From: JBMOOG01 sp049324535
GTDB taxonomy: Bacteria > Pseudomonadota > Alphaproteobacteria > Rhodobacterales > Rhodobacteraceae
Length of the DNA: 64,000 nt
Direction: 5' to 3'
Assembly (NCBI GenBank): GCA_049324535.1
Contig: JBMOOG010000009.1
Coordinates: forward strand, 62,001 to 126,000
Below, piece after piece: positions 7,269 to 16,667 of the stretch; position 1 is the first letter of the stretch, and each line of letters opens with the position of its first letter. The notes under the pieces are model-generated. The model was given only the letters and a program-made list of their open reading frames with translations, had not been told where the DNA came from and made no database searches. The position numbers and the translations under genes were made by a program.

Positions 7269-8455
7269 CGCAGGGCGCTCCACTGCACCACCGGGCGGGC
7301 CGCGGTCCAGCCCCGCATCCGTCCAAGCCCCTCGGCCCGCTCCAGCGTCAGCCGGATCAGGCTGCCCCCGAGCCGCGCCTGGGCGTCGGCCAGAAGCGCC
7401 TCGGTCTCGAGCGTCACCGCATTGGCCACCAGCCGGGCGCCCGCGGGCAGCCGGTCCCAGAGCGCGGCCAGCAGCGCCGCATCGAGCCCGCCGCCGACGA
7501 AGACCGCCGCGGGCGGGTCGAGCCGGTCCAGAACCTCGGCCGCGCGGCCCTCGATCACGGCGATGCGGTGGCCAAGCCCGAAGCGCGCCGCGTTCTCGCG
7601 GATGTTGGCCGCGCGGTCGGGCCGCTGCTCGACCGCCAGCGCATGGCCCCCGGCCAGCGCCCATTCGACCGAGACCGACCCCGAGCCCGCGCCGAGATCC
7701 CAGAGCCGCTCGCCGGGCCGCGGCGCGAGCGCCGCGAGGGTCAGCGCGCGCACCGGCGCCTTGGTGATCTGCCCGTCATGGGCGAAGAGGGACTCGGGCA
7801 GGCCCGGCACGGCCGGCAGGCCGGGGGCGCCGCCGGCCTCGATCGCCGCCATCAGCGGCGCCTGCAGGTCGTCGGGCAGGTCGTCGGGCAGCGCATCCGG
7901 CGCGACCGGGCGCACCCGTTCCCGCGGTCCGCCGAGGCGTTCGAGGATCCAGAGCCGCGAGGCCGCGAAACCCTGCCGTTGCAGGAAGGCGGCCAGGGCG
8001 GCCACCGCGCCGGCGTCGCGCAGGGTGGCGAGGATCCGCGCGCCCGGACGCAGGACCGGGACCAGCCGCTCGAGCGGCGCCGCGTGCAGGCCCAGACAGA
8101 GCGTCTCCTCGATCCGCCAGCCAAGCCGGTTCGCGGCCAGCTGGAACGAGGACGGGGCCGGATGGCTTGCCCATTCCCCGGCGGGCAGGGCCTCGGCGAG
8201 ACGGGACCCCGCCCCGAACCAGAACGGATCGCCCGAGGCCAGCACCACGACCCGCCGTCCGCGCAGCGCCAGCACCGGCGCGATGTCGAAGGGCACGGGC
8301 CAGGGCCGCCCGCGCGGGCCCGCCGCCACCAGCGCCAGATGGCGCGGCCCGCCGACGATGATCTCCGCCGCGGCCAGCGCCGCCCGGCTTGCAGGCGGCA
8401 GGGCCTCCGGTCCATCCTCGCCCAGACCGATGATGGCAAGCCAGGGATCAGACAT
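7265..8455 (-). CDS. cobL: Precorrin-6Y C5,15-methyltransferase (decarboxylating), CobL
   Basis: This 396-residue two-domain enzyme corresponds to a CbiE-CbiT fusion. The N-terminal half is a tetrapyrrole methylase (GLGEDGPEALP near residue 9, ASGDPFWFGAG near 82). The C-terminal half is a class I SAM methyltransferase (LWDLGAGSGSVSVEWA). It methylates C-5 and C-15 and decarboxylates the acetate at C-12, giving precorrin-8. The ATG at 8455 starts MSDPWLAIIGLG. Its start codon overlaps by two bases the start codon of cobK on the other strand (CATG at 8453-8456), so any promoter for cobL must lie inside cobK or further upstream. Confidence 0.95.
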   Translation of the reverse strand: MSDPWLAIIGLGEDGPEALPPASRAALAAAEIIVGGPRHLALVAAGPRGRPWPVPFDIAPVLALRGRRVVVLASGDPFWFGAGSRLAEALPAGEWASHPAPSSFQLAANRLGWRIEETLCLGLHAAPLERLVPVLRPGARILATLRDAGAVAALAAFLQRQGFAASRLWILERLGGPRERVRPVAPDALPDDLPDDLQAPLMAAIEAGGAPGLPAVPGLPESLFAHDGQITKAPVRALTLAALAPRPGERLWDLGAGSGSVSVEWALAGGHALAVEQRPDRAANIRENAARFGLGHRIAVIEGRAAEVLDRLDPPAAVFVGGGLDAALLAALWDRLPAGARLVANAVTLETEALLADAQARLGGSLIRLTLERAEGLGRMRGWTAARPVVQWSALR

Positions 8456-9197
8456 GCCGCGCATCCTTCTTCTGGGAGGCACGACCGAGGCGGGCGTCGC
8501 CGCCCGGGCGCTGGCGCAGGCCGGCTATGACGCGGTCTATTCCTACGCCGGGCGCACCGCGGCGCCGGCGGCGCAACCCCTGCCCATGCGGGTCGGCGGC
8601 TTCGGCGGGGCGGCGGGTCTGGCCGACTGGCTGCGGACCGAAGCCGTCACCCATGTCGTGGACGCAACCCATCCCTTCGCCGCGCAGATCAGCCGCAACG
8701 CCGTCGCGGCCTGCGCCGCGACCGGGGTGCGTCTCGTGGCGCTCGAGCGCGCGGCCTGGGAGGCGGGGCCGGGCGATCGCTGGACGCATGTGCCCGATGT
8801 CCGCGCGGCGGCCCGCGCCCTGCCGCGGCCGCCGTCGCGGGTCTTCCTCGCGATCGGCCGCCAGTCGCTCGACGCCTTCGCCCACCGGCCCGAGCACCGC
8901 TATCTCCTGCGGCTGGTCGATCCCCCCGACGGACCGCTGCCGCTGCGCGGGGCCGAGGCGGTGATCGACCGCGGCCCCTTCACCCGCGAGGGCGATCTTG
9001 CGCTGATGCGGCGGCATGGCATCGAGCTCGTGGTGGCGAAGAATGCGGGCGGCGAGGGCGCGCGCGCCAAGATCGACGCCGCGCGCGATCTGGGCCTGCC
9101 GGTCGTGATGATCGACCGGCCGGTCATCCCGGAGCGCGAGACCGTGGGGACCGTCGAGGCGCTGATGGACCGGCTTCATGCCGACCTCGGCGTGTAG
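8454..9197 (+). CDS. cobK: Precorrin-6A reductase, CobK
   Basis: This 247-residue NADPH-dependent reductase converts precorrin-6A to dihydro-precorrin-6A. LLLGGTTEAG (residues 5-14) is its nucleotide-binding motif, and DATHPFAAQISRNA is a CobK/CbiJ signature. VAKNAGGEGARAKI near residue 195 is also typical. It lies opposite to the surrounding cob genes: its ATG shares CATG with the cobL start, and its last 22 bases overlap the 3' end of cobJ (9176-9197). Its promoter must therefore lie inside cobL. Minus-strand transcription from cobJ into cobL would produce RNA antisense to the whole gene. Confidence 0.95.
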   Translation: MPRILLLGGTTEAGVAARALAQAGYDAVYSYAGRTAAPAAQPLPMRVGGFGGAAGLADWLRTEAVTHVVDATHPFAAQISRNAVAACAATGVRLVALERAAWEAGPGDRWTHVPDVRAAARALPRPPSRVFLAIGRQSLDAFAHRPEHRYLLRLVDPPDGPLPLRGAEAVIDRGPFTREGDLALMRRHGIELVVAKNAGGEGARAKIDAARDLGLPVVMIDRPVIPERETVGTVEALMDRLHADLGV

Positions 9198-9907
9198 ACC
9201 CAGCGCCCGACGCGGCGGGTGCGGGAATTGCCGACCAGGACCACCGTGCGCATGTCGGCCATCTCGGGGCGGGCCTCGCGCAGGGTGACGGTTTCGATCC
9301 GTTCCTCGGGCGTGGTGACGGCACGGGCGAAGGTGATCGGCCGGTCGCCGCCGCATTCCTCATGCAGAACATCAAGAGCGCGGGCGAACTGGTTGGGACG
9401 GCTTGCCGATCTCGGGTTGTAGAAGGCCATGGCGAAATCGGCCTGCGCCGCAAGCCGCAGCCGGTGCTCGACCAGGGCCCAGGGCTTGAGGTTGTCCGAC
9501 AGGTTGATCGCGCAGAAGTCGTGGCCGAGCGGCGCGCCCGCCCGGGCCGCCGCGGCCAGCATCGCGGTGATGCCGGGCAGGATCGCGATTTCGGTCGGCG
9601 GCGCGCCGGCGGCCTCCCAGGCCTCGAAGAGCGCCGAGGCCATGGCAAAGACGCCGGGGTCGCCCGACGAGACGATCACCACCCGCCGGCCCCCGGCGGC
9701 CAGACGCAGCGCCAGCGTGGCGCGGTCGAGCTCCACCCGGTTGTCGCTGGCGTGCAGGGTCAGCCCCGGACGGGGCGCCACCCGGGCGACATAGGGGATG
9801 TAGCCCACGACATCGGTGGCCTCGGCCAGCGCCGCCGCCACCTCGGGCGTCACCAGCCGATCGTCGCCGGGGCCGAGCCCCGCCACCCTGACCCAGCCCG
9901 CGGTCAT
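9176..9907 (-). CDS. cobJ: Precorrin-3B C17-methyltransferase, CobJ
   Basis: This 243-residue tetrapyrrole methylase performs the C-17 methylation and ring contraction of precorrin-3B to precorrin-4. VAGLGPGDDRLVTPE, SSGDPGVFAMA, LPGITAMLAAAA and AFYNPRS are conserved CobJ/CbiH motifs. The ATG at 9907 overlaps the cobI stop (ATGA). The 3' end overlaps cobK on the other strand by 22 bases. Confidence 0.95.
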   Translation of the reverse strand: MTAGWVRVAGLGPGDDRLVTPEVAAALAEATDVVGYIPYVARVAPRPGLTLHASDNRVELDRATLALRLAAGGRRVVIVSSGDPGVFAMASALFEAWEAAGAPPTEIAILPGITAMLAAAARAGAPLGHDFCAINLSDNLKPWALVEHRLRLAAQADFAMAFYNPRSASRPNQFARALDVLHEECGGDRPITFARAVTTPEERIETVTLREARPEMADMRTVVLVGNSRTRRVGRWVYTPRSA

Positions 9908-10629
9908 TCCGGCAACTCCGGCCGGCGCCCGTGGCCGTGCACCAGCACGATCGCGAAATAGGGGCAGTCCTCCTCGGCCACCTCGGCCAGGCGCGCGACG
10001 CGCTGGCCGGCCATGGTGCCGCGTTCCACAAGCCAGGCGGCCTCGAGCCGGCCGGCCGCCGCCAGCGCGCGGCGCACCTTGGGCAGGTTGCGCCCGGTCT
10101 TCATCACCACCAGCGCGTCGGCCACCGCCATGCGCGCGGCGAGGTCGGCCTCGGCCATGGTCCCGGTCAGGACGCAAAGGGCATCGTCCCCCCAGGTGAT
10201 CGGGATCCCGGTCGCGGTCCAGCATCCCGACATGCCGGTGATGCCGGGGATCACCTCGATGGCGCAGCGGCCCTGAAGACGCGCGTGCAAGTGCATGAAA
10301 CTGCCGTAGAAAAACGGATCACCCTCGGTCAGGATGACCACCTCGCCCGGCAGGTCCGCCAGCCGGTCCGCCCAGTGGTCGTAGAATCGGGCGAGCGCCT
10401 CGACGTATTCGGGACTGTCGAAGGGCAACTCGGTGGTGACGGGGTATTCCATCGCATATTCGGTGACGCCGGGGGCGAGCATCCCCTCGACGATCCGGCG
10501 CGCCACGCCCTGCCGGCCGGCCTTGCGGAAATAGGCGACGGCGCGCGCGGAGCGGACCGCGCGGTCGGCCTTTACCGACATCAGGTCGGGATCGCCCGGT
10601 CCCAGCCCGGCACAGAGGATGCGCGCCAC
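9904..10629 (-). CDS. cobI: Precorrin-2 C20-methyltransferase, CobI
   Basis: This 241-residue SAM enzyme methylates C-20 of precorrin-2 to form precorrin-3A. GLGPGDPDLMSVKA (residues 8-21), TEGDPFFYGSF and IPGITGMSGCW are CobI/CbiL motifs. The start is a GTG at 10629, five bases after the cobH stop, and the protein starts in the family-typical place. The stop overlaps the cobJ start as ATGA. Confidence 0.95.
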   Translation of the reverse strand: MARILCAGLGPGDPDLMSVKADRAVRSARAVAYFRKAGRQGVARRIVEGMLAPGVTEYAMEYPVTTELPFDSPEYVEALARFYDHWADRLADLPGEVVILTEGDPFFYGSFMHLHARLQGRCAIEVIPGITGMSGCWTATGIPITWGDDALCVLTGTMAEADLAARMAVADALVVMKTGRNLPKVRRALAAAGRLEAAWLVERGTMAGQRVARLAEVAEEDCPYFAIVLVHGHGRRPELPE

Positions 10630-10634
10630 CCCGG

Positions 10635-11264
10635 CTACTCCTTCTCGCTGGCGATGGCGTTGACCGCCGCCACGGCGATCGCCGACCCGCCGAGCCGGCC
10701 GGCGACGATCAGCGCCGGGCAGGGCGGCGCGGCGATCAGCGCCTCCTTCGACTCGGCCGCGCCCACGAAGCCCACCGGGCAGCCGATGATCGCGGCCGGG
10801 CGCGGGCAGGCGGGATCCTCGAGCATGTTCAGCAGGTGGAAGAGGGCCGTCGGCGCGTTGCCGATCGCCACCACCGCGCCGGCCAGATGCGGCCGCCAGA
10901 GTTCAAGGGCCGCCGCGCTGCGGGTGTTGCCCATGCGGGCCGCCAGCGCCGGCACCTGCGGGTCGTGCAGGGTGCAGATCACCGCGTTTGCGGCCGGAAG
11001 CCGCGGGCGGGTGATGCCCTCGCTCACCATACGCGCGTCGCACAGGATCGGGGCTCCGGCCCGCAGCGCCGCGCGGGCCGCCGTGACCATGCCGGGGGTG
11101 AAGCGGACATCGCGTTCAAGCCCGACCAGCCCGGCGGCATGGATCATGCGCACGACGACCGGCTCCTCCTCGGGGGCGAAGCGGCCCAGGTCGGCCTCGG
11201 CGCGGATGGTGGCGAAGGACTGGCGGTAGATCGCGGCGCCGTCGGTTTCGTAGCGATGGGGCAT
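10635..11264 (-). CDS. cobH: Precorrin-8X methylmutase, CobH
   Basis: This 209-residue enzyme shifts the methyl group from C-11 to C-12 of precorrin-8, producing hydrogenobyrinic acid. Family signatures seen are RMIHAAGLVGLERDV, AGAPILCDARMVSEGI and IIGCPVGFVGAAESKE. An invariant histidine near residue 42 (MIHAAG) fits the known active site of methylmutases. The ATG at 11264 shares TGATG with the cobG stop codon. The cobI start lies five bases downstream. Confidence 0.95.
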   Translation of the reverse strand: MPHRYETDGAAIYRQSFATIRAEADLGRFAPEEEPVVVRMIHAAGLVGLERDVRFTPGMVTAARAALRAGAPILCDARMVSEGITRPRLPAANAVICTLHDPQVPALAARMGNTRSAAALELWRPHLAGAVVAIGNAPTALFHLLNMLEDPACPRPAAIIGCPVGFVGAAESKEALIAAPPCPALIVAGRLGGSAIAVAAVNAIASEKE

Positions 11265-12403
11265 CAGGGGCCTATGGCGAGTGTCGCGGGGGCGAGCCCC
11301 CGGCGGATGGGCGGATCGGCGGCCGTGCCGCCGCGGATGAGGTCGAAGCCCGCCGGCGTCGCGGTCAGGGTGATGGCGGCCGGGCCGGGATGGGCGCAGC
11401 CCTTGGCGCAGCCCGAGACATGCAGGACCTGCCCGGCGGGCACCTGCGGAGCGAGCCGCCGCGCCAGATCGCGGGTGGCCGCCTGCGCCTGCGGGCAACC
11501 GGGCGCGCCGGTGCAGGCGACGACGCGCCGCAGCGGGTCGGCCGGATCGGTGATGAGGCCGGGGATCGCGGGCAGGGCGGTCGCCCCTTCGATCAGCAGC
11601 ATCCGCCAGGAGGTGAGGCGCAGCGGACCGAGCGCGGCCAGGTGGGCCAGCGTTTCGGCCTGCATCTGCCCGAAGGCCAGACCGACCAGGGCGCCGCCGG
11701 CTACGAGGCCGGGGCTTGGCGGTGCCGCCTCGACGGCGGGTACGGCCGCCGCGTCGAAGGGCGCGGGCGGACGGTGGCCGCGCGCCCGATGCGCACCCAT
11801 GCGGCCGCGACCGTCGGTCACGCCGCCCGAGGTGACGAACCACCGCGCGAGGTCGAGGGCGAGGGCGGCGGCCGAGGCGGGCGTTGCCGGCGCCCCGGTG
11901 GCCGCGCCATCGGCCCGCACCACAAGGCCGCGGTCCGCGCGCTCGATGCGGATGTCGGCGGGGGTCGCGCGCAGGACCGGCACCGGGCCGGTATCGACGG
12001 CAAAGCCGAATTTTCCCGGCAGGGCGGGGGCATTGTCGGCGGCGAGCCGGCGGGCGAGGTCGGCCGCGACGTCCTGCACCCCGTCGCCGTCGGCCCAGAA
12101 GGGGGTGACGACGATGTTGCGCCGGGCCTCGGCCTCGGGGCTGGCGTCGATCAGGCCGAGCCGGTCGAGTTCCTCGATCAGCCGGGGATGGGTCTCGGGC
12201 GTGACCCCGCGCAGTTGCAGGTTGGCCCGGAGGCTCAGATCGACAAGACCGTTGCCATGGGCCCGCGCCAGCGCCGAGAGGCCGGCCGCCTGTTCGGGCG
12301 TGAGCCGTCCGCCCGGCGGCCGCACCCGGACCACCAGCCCGTCGCCCGACATCATCGGGCGCAGCGCGCCGGGGCACCAGCCCTGGACGATGAAGCCGCT
12401 CAT
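11264..12403 (-). CDS. cobG: Precorrin-3B synthase, CobG (aerobic monooxygenase)
   Basis: This 379-residue homologue of the nitrite/sulfite reductase ferredoxin-like family uses O2 to hydroxylate precorrin-3A at C-20 with formation of a gamma-lactone. It carries the [4Fe-4S]/sirohaem-type cysteine pattern, CTGAPGC followed by SGCAKGC, in the C-terminal third, and an N-terminal half-domain beginning VQGWCPGALRPMMSGDGLVVRVR. Its presence shows that this is the oxygen-dependent B12 route and that ring contraction does not rely on CobZ. It is coupled on both sides: ATGA with cobN and TGATG with cobH. Confidence 0.93.
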   Translation of the reverse strand: MSGFIVQGWCPGALRPMMSGDGLVVRVRPPGGRLTPEQAAGLSALARAHGNGLVDLSLRANLQLRGVTPETHPRLIEELDRLGLIDASPEAEARRNIVVTPFWADGDGVQDVAADLARRLAADNAPALPGKFGFAVDTGPVPVLRATPADIRIERADRGLVVRADGAATGAPATPASAAALALDLARWFVTSGGVTDGRGRMGAHRARGHRPPAPFDAAAVPAVEAAPPSPGLVAGGALVGLAFGQMQAETLAHLAALGPLRLTSWRMLLIEGATALPAIPGLITDPADPLRRVVACTGAPGCPQAQAATRDLARRLAPQVPAGQVLHVSGCAKGCAHPGPAAITLTATPAGFDLIRGGTAADPPIRRGLAPATLAIGP

Positions 12404-15400
12404 GCCCCGGCCTCCAGCGCCGCGCCCACCGAATTTCGCCGCGTCACCCAGAGCCCCGCCGCGCGGATCGCGGCAAAGCGGGCGCGCAGGGCCGCGAGCG
12501 CGCCGGGGTTGGCGGCCGCCATGAACTCGACCACCTCGGGCCGGCCGAGAGTCGCGTCGAAGTAGAGATCGAAGAGATGCCCCGGCACGTCGCGGGTGAG
12601 GTTGGCAAACGCGCCCAGATGGTCGGCCGTCGCCGCGATCTCGGCCGCGCCGCGGAAGCCGTGTCGCATCATGCCTTCGGCCCAGCGCGGATCGGACGCC
12701 CGGGCGCGCACGACGCGGGAGATCTCCTCGCGCAGGGACCGCGCGCGGGGCGCCTCGGGCCGTGTCGCGTCGATGTGATAGAGCGCCGGTGCGGCGGCCC
12801 CGAGCGCGGCCATCGCCGCGGCCACGCCGCCTTCGTGGGCCGCGTAGTCCGACGCGACCAGAACGTCGGTCTCGGCCAGGTCCTGCACATGGGCGAAGGC
12901 ATCGGCCGCGCGCAGCCGGCTTTCGAGCGCGCTGCGGTCGCGCCGGGTCGCGCCCCGGGTGTCGATCGTCCATTCGCTGCCGGCAAGCCAGGCCTCGCCC
13001 GCCGCCGCCCGGCCCGCATCCGAATAGTCGTCGGCGGCAAGCCCGAGACCGTAGAGCCCGGGCTTCGGGCCGAAGACGCGCGGCACGCGCAGGCGGTAGG
13101 GATTGTCCTCGGGCGCCTCGTCGCGGGCGGCCAGAGCCTCGGCCCCGGCCTCGAACATCTGCGCAAGGCCCGGAAATATGTCGCGAAAGAGCCCCGAGAC
13201 GCGCAGGGTCACGTCGATGCGCGGCCGGCCCAGAAGGGCGAGGGCGATCACCTCGAAGCCGGTCACGCGCCCGGTCGCGGCGTCCCAGCGCGGGGCGAGG
13301 CCGGCGAGATGCAGGGCCATGGCGAATTCCTCGCCCGCGGTGCGCATCGAGGCCGAGCCCCAGAGATCGACGACCAGCCCCTTCGGCCAGTCGCCGTGGT
13401 CCTGAAGGTGGCGGCGCAGCAGTTCCTCGGCCAGTTTCACGCCCTGGGCATGGGCCGAAGGCGAGGGCACCGCGCGCGGATCGACGGAGAAGAGGTTGCG
13501 CCCGGTGGGCAGGACATCCGTGCGCCCGCGGTGCGGCGAGCCGGCCGGGCCCGGCGGCACGCGGCGGCCGGACAGGGCGGCGTCGAGCCCCGCCCATTCG
13601 CCGGCACCGCTTCCGAAGACGTGCAGGCCCTCGCCGAAGCGGCTGTCCTTGAGGTCGCAGACGAAGCGGTCGATGCGCGGGATCGCCTCGGCCGGGGCGG
13701 CATCGGGCGGCAGGTCGAGGTCGGCCTCGATGCCGGCCTCGCGCGCCGCCGCGCGGATCGCCGCGATCAGGCGCGACCGGCGGGCGGGGTCGAGCCCGTC
13801 GGCCGTCGAGTATTCGTCGAGGAGCCGTTCGAGCGGGACGAGCGCCTCGGGAAGCGCCCCCGCGACCATCGGCGGCGGCAGGTGGCCGAGCGTCACCGCG
13901 CCGATGCGGCGCTTGGCCTGCGCCGCCTCGCCCGGATCGTTCACGATGAAGGGATAGACCACCGGCAGCGGGCCGATCAGCGCCTCGGGCCAGCAGTCGG
14001 CCGACAGCGCCACCGCCTTGCCGGGCAGCCATTCGAGCGTGCCGTGCGCCCCCATGTGGATCAGCGCGTGCAGCCCCTGCGCGCGCAGCCAGAGGTAGAA
14101 GGCGACATAGCCGTGACGCGGCGTCCGCGACAGGTCGTGATAGTCGGCCGCGCGCGCCGCGACCTCGCCGCGTTCGGGCTGAAGCGCCACAAACAGGTTG
14201 CCGCAGCGGATGGCGGCGAAATGCAGCGCCCCGTCGCGGAAGGCCGGGTCGTTCTCGGGCGCGCCCCAGGCGGCGGCGAGGTCGTCGCGCAAGCGTTGGG
14301 GCAGGGATTCGAGCGCCGCGCGATAGGCCGCAAGCGGCCAGGAGACCGTCTCGCGGGACAGCCGGGTTTCCATGTCCTCGCGAGGGGTTACGGAAAAGCC
14401 TTCGGACGCAAGATGGGCCAGGGTGGCGCGCGCCGAGGCCAGCGCGTCGAGCCCCACCGCATGGGCCATGTTCCAGTCCTTGCCCGGATAGGTCGAGAGC
14501 ACCAGCGCCAGGCGGCGCTCGGCCGGCGCCGCCCCGGCCAGCCGGTGCCAGGCCGCGACCCGGTCGATCACCGCCGCGATGCGGGCCGGGTCGGCTCGGT
14601 GGGCAAAGCGGGCGTATTGCAGGGCGGCGTCGCGCGCGCCCGGCGACTTGAAGCTGACCACGCCGGCAAGGATCCGGCCGTCCACCTCGGGCAGGACCAC
14701 ATGCATGGCCAGATCGGCGGGCGAGAGCCCGCGGGCGGCGGCGACCCAGTCCCGGCGGCGCGCCGTCGACAGCGCCACCTGAAAGACCGGGCAGCCCGGC
14801 GCATCGAGCGGGCTTTCGCCGGTCTCGCCCCGGGCCGAGAAGGCCGTGGCGTTGACGATGGCCGCGGGCGCGGTCGCGCGCAGCTCGGCGCGGATCCAGT
14901 CGGCGGTCGCGCTCTCCTTCAGCGAGGCCGCGAAGACACCAAGCGCCGCGAAGCCGCAGGCGCGCAGCCCCGCGATCAGCGCGTCCACCGGTGCGGTGTC
15001 GGCGGCGGTGAGGTAACTGCGGTAGAAGCTCACCACCACCAGCGGCCCGCCCGGATCAGGCCGGCCGACCACCCCACGCTCGGGGTCGTACCAGCCGTGC
15101 GGCGGCACCTCCTTGGCGCCGATCACCGGCGGCGCATAGAGGCCGGCCGCGAGCGCGAGCTGGGCCAGCGCCGCCTGCGCCGCGACCGCCCCCCCGGCAT
15201 CGCAGAGCGCCGACAGCCGGCGCAGCGTCGAGACCGGCAGCGTCGAGAGCGCGTCGAGCCGCGCATCCTCGCGCCCGTCGGCGGGCAGGACCGCGAGCGC
15301 GATCCCCCTGCGCCGGCAGAGATCCTGCACCGAGGCCAGACCATAGGGCCAGTAGCTCTCGCCGCCGATGAGCCGGATCAGGATGCCCTTCGCGCCCGAC

Positions 15401-15627
15401 AGGGTGCGCTCGACATAGGCATCGACCGAGACCGGGTGCCGAAGCGCCACCAGGTTCTGGAGCCGCAGCGACGGCAGCGCGCCCGCCGCCCGGTGCCAGC
15501 CCGCCGCGAAGGCACCAAGGTCGCTGTCGGAAAAGGACAGCACCACCAGATCGGCCGGGTCCTGACCCGGATCGAAGGGGGCATCCGTTTCCTCGAGCCC
15601 GTGGCTTTCGCGGAAGACGACGTGCAC
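12400..15627 (-). CDS. cobN: Cobaltochelatase large subunit, CobN
   Basis: This 1,075-residue subunit binds hydrogenobyrinic acid a,c-diamide and, with the ATPase pair CobS-CobT, inserts cobalt. Magnesium-chelatase H/CobN signatures occur in the middle (MGAHGTLEWLPGKAVAL, IHMGAHGT, NDPGEAAQAKRR) and near the C terminus (EWTIDTRGATRRD, YFDATLGRPEVVEFM). It is shorter than the Pseudomonas denitrificans protein of about 1,275 residues, but both ends and the core look intact. The start is a GTG at 15627, five bases after the cobW stop. cobS and cobT are not in the window. Confidence 0.95.
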   Translation of the reverse strand: MHVVFRESHGLEETDAPFDPGQDPADLVVLSFSDSDLGAFAAGWHRAAGALPSLRLQNLVALRHPVSVDAYVERTLSGAKGILIRLIGGESYWPYGLASVQDLCRRRGIALAVLPADGREDARLDALSTLPVSTLRRLSALCDAGGAVAAQAALAQLALAAGLYAPPVIGAKEVPPHGWYDPERGVVGRPDPGGPLVVVSFYRSYLTAADTAPVDALIAGLRACGFAALGVFAASLKESATADWIRAELRATAPAAIVNATAFSARGETGESPLDAPGCPVFQVALSTARRRDWVAAARGLSPADLAMHVVLPEVDGRILAGVVSFKSPGARDAALQYARFAHRADPARIAAVIDRVAAWHRLAGAAPAERRLALVLSTYPGKDWNMAHAVGLDALASARATLAHLASEGFSVTPREDMETRLSRETVSWPLAAYRAALESLPQRLRDDLAAAWGAPENDPAFRDGALHFAAIRCGNLFVALQPERGEVAARAADYHDLSRTPRHGYVAFYLWLRAQGLHALIHMGAHGTLEWLPGKAVALSADCWPEALIGPLPVVYPFIVNDPGEAAQAKRRIGAVTLGHLPPPMVAGALPEALVPLERLLDEYSTADGLDPARRSRLIAAIRAAAREAGIEADLDLPPDAAPAEAIPRIDRFVCDLKDSRFGEGLHVFGSGAGEWAGLDAALSGRRVPPGPAGSPHRGRTDVLPTGRNLFSVDPRAVPSPSAHAQGVKLAEELLRRHLQDHGDWPKGLVVDLWGSASMRTAGEEFAMALHLAGLAPRWDAATGRVTGFEVIALALLGRPRIDVTLRVSGLFRDIFPGLAQMFEAGAEALAARDEAPEDNPYRLRVPRVFGPKPGLYGLGLAADDYSDAGRAAAGEAWLAGSEWTIDTRGATRRDRSALESRLRAADAFAHVQDLAETDVLVASDYAAHEGGVAAAMAALGAAAPALYHIDATRPEAPRARSLREEISRVVRARASDPRWAEGMMRHGFRGAAEIAATADHLGAFANLTRDVPGHLFDLYFDATLGRPEVVEFMAAANPGALAALRARFAAIRAAGLWVTRRNSVGAALEAGA

Positions 15628-15632
15628 GGCGC

Positions 15633-16667
15633 TCAGCCCTCCAGCACGGCGCGGATCGCGGGCGGGTCGATGTCGTCGCGCTCGGCGATCACCACAAGCT
15701 GCGTGCGCCGCGGCATGGACCCCCAGGGCCGGTCGTACTGCATCCGCAGCCGTTCGCCCACCGCCTGCACCAGGAGCCGCATCGGCTTGCCGACGACCGC
15801 GACATAGCCCTTGACCCGCAGGATCCGCCGCTCGCGCGCCAGCCGGCGGACGCGGTCGGCCAGCGCCTCGGGGTCGGCGACCTCGGGCAGGTCGATCACC
15901 ACCGAATCGAAGTCGTCGTGTTCGTGATCGCCGAGGCCGTCGTGGTGGCTGGGGCGGGCGGCGAGGTCATCCTCGGCGGCTGCGTTCAGACCGAGGATCA
16001 CGCGCGGATCGATCATGCCCTCGGTCACCGCGATGACCGGCAGCCTGCGCCGGGCCTCGGCCTCGATCACGGCGCGCGCGGCGGCGAGCCCCGCCTCGCC
16101 GGCGAGATCGGCCTTGGTCAGGAGCACGATGTCGGCGCAGGAAAGCTGGTCCTCGAACACCTCCGAAAGCGGTGTCTCGTGGTCGAGGCTGGCATCGGCC
16201 GCGCGCTGCGCCGCGACCGCGGCCTCGTCGGGGGCAAAGCGACCGGCCGCCACCGCTTCGGCATCGGCGAGCGTCACCACCCCGTCCACGGTGATGCGCG
16301 AGCGGATCGCCGGCCAGTCGAAGGCCTTCAGCAGCGGCTTCGGCAGCGCCAGCCCCGAGGTCTCGATCAGGATGTGGTCGGGCCGCGCCGGCAGCGCCAT
16401 CAGCGCCTCGATCGTCGGGATGAAGTCGTCGGCGACGGTGCAGCAGATGCAGCCGTTGGCGAGTTCCACGATGTTTTCCTCGGGGCAGTTCGCGTCGGCG
16501 CAGGACTTGAGGATCTCGCCGTCGACGCCGACCGTGCCGAATTCGTTCACGATGATCGCGAGGCGCCGCCCCTGCGGATTGGCCATGAGCTGGCGGATCA
16601 GCGTGGTCTTGCCCGAGCCGAGAAAGCCGGTGATGACGGTGACGGGGATCTTCGCGAGGTCAGACAT
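15633..16667 (-). CDS. cobW: CobW-type GTPase (G3E family metallochaperone)
   Basis: This 344-residue G3E GTPase has the Walker A motif GFLGSGKTTL (residues 14-23), the metal-binding CxCC sequence ANGCICCTV and the GTP-specificity motif TKADL. A His/Asp-rich stretch (SHHDGLGDHEHDD) near residue 245 may also bind metal. CobW proteins are thought to deliver cobalt to the cobaltochelatase, which fits its place directly before cobN. The ATG at 16667 lies inside the end of the DUF1636 gene (8-base overlap), implying coupled translation. Confidence 0.94.
   Translation of the reverse strand: MSDLAKIPVTVITGFLGSGKTTLIRQLMANPQGRRLAIIVNEFGTVGVDGEILKSCADANCPEENIVELANGCICCTVADDFIPTIEALMALPARPDHILIETSGLALPKPLLKAFDWPAIRSRITVDGVVTLADAEAVAAGRFAPDEAAVAAQRAADASLDHETPLSEVFEDQLSCADIVLLTKADLAGEAGLAAARAVIEAEARRRLPVIAVTEGMIDPRVILGLNAAAEDDLAARPSHHDGLGDHEHDDFDSVVIDLPEVADPEALADRVRRLARERRILRVKGYVAVVGKPMRLLVQAVGERLRMQYDRPWGSMPRRTQLVVIAERDDIDPPAIRAVLEG

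Noticed and set aside
12400..15627. CobN as truncated, being about 200 residues shorter than the P. denitrificans protein
   Set aside because: Start, core and C-terminal signatures are present and the reading frame is uninterrupted; a shorter natural form is more likely.
12577..15807. A 1,076-codon open frame on the plus strand opposite cobN
   Set aside because: It is a shadow of cobN: low-complexity Arg/Gly/Ala-rich translation without any recognisable domain, caused by high third-position GC.
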